A DNA stretch of 64,000 nt from Tyto alba (Eukaryota; Chordata; Aves; Strigiformes; Tytonidae). The notes under the pieces are model-generated. The model worked only from the letters and a program-made list of their open reading frames with translations, was not told the DNA's origin and did not search any database. Shown piece after piece: positions 63,845-64,000 of this stretch. The position numbers and the translations under genes were made by a program. Each line of letters opens with the position of its first letter. Within the stretch, counting starts at the first letter, position 1. The DNA is taken from the NCBI RefSeq assembly GCF_018691265.1, contig NW_024881278.1, positions 2,232,001 to 2,296,000 on the forward strand, read 5' to 3'.

Positions 63845-64000
63845 TCTGTAAATATTCATAAAACTTCTCTGTAATTGCTCAGTTCACATTCCAGTATTTT
63901 TATAGCTCGACGACTGCGTGGTTCCGTAATTGAACGCGCCACATTTGCGACCATCCCAACAGGGTTGTTTCAGAGCTCTTGCAGAAGCTGTAACGATGTA
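63845..64000. promoter_or_regulatory. CpG-dense candidate regulatory element, cut by the window edge
   Basis: 63901-63960 has seven CpG dinucleotides in 60 bp, although the segment is AT-balanced and its neighbourhood is CpG-poor. Motifs include TAATTGCT (63872-63879, the same octamer found twice near 60800), CATTCC (63887-63892, TEAD-like) and CGTAATTGAACGCG near 63925. No repeat explains it. It may continue past 64000. Enhancer or promoter-proximal function is inferred from CpG retention and motifs. Confidence 0.37.

Noticed and set aside
1..64000. CRISPR array, operon, phage or other prokaryotic system
   Set aside because: No regularly spaced repeats, no dense coding; composition and CR1/LTR repeats indicate a vertebrate genome.
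1..64000. tRNA, rRNA, snRNA or known microRNA genes
   Set aside because: No A/B box pair, rRNA core or long clean hairpin was recognised by eye; a covariance-model scan would be needed to exclude them.

Overview
The window reads as vertebrate, most probably avian, noncoding DNA. Evidence: it is mostly AT-rich and CpG-poor; it has no long reading frame (the longest stop-free stretch is 168 codons and carries no recognisable domain); two degraded CR1-type LINE tails are present (about 17350-17660 and 10975-11110); and there is a roughly 1.07 kb solo LTR at 5135-6202 whose ends and layout fit a long LTR class I know from bird genomes. Interspersed repeats are sparse, as is usual in birds. I see no protein-coding exon, tRNA, rRNA, snRNA, CRISPR array or bacterial-type operon. 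The sequence alone does not show whether this is an intergenic desert or the inside of a very large intron.

Layout. 1-5129 is unique sequence with a CpG-retaining block near 2440-2760. 5135-6202 is the solo LTR, minus orientation, flanked by identical 5-bp direct repeats. 6208-17349 is unique AT-rich sequence with a CR1 tail, an AT-rich inverted-repeat cluster (7966-8048) and a nested inverted repeat (9503-9559). 17350-17660 is an older CR1 fragment. 17661-29475 is unique sequence with three blocks that look like conserved noncoding elements (20120-20500, 25235-25565, 26500-26945). 29476-30242 is a candidate second LTR, resting on correctly spaced TATA and poly(A) signals. 30243-64000 is again mostly unique sequence, with further enhancer-like blocks, two candidate ancient amniote repeats (32475-32600, 42375-42425), a perfect 21-bp inverted repeat at 47148-47168, a small CpG-rich patch at 53991-54104, and a CpG-dense block running off the right edge.

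No gene set can be described as working together here. If the window has a function, it is most likely regulatory: several separate blocks rich in TAAT/ATTA cores, octamer-like motifs and retained CpGs, in a repeat-poor setting typical of regions flanking developmental genes. That is inference from composition and motifs and needs a cross-species alignment. I did not find a convincing novel biological system.
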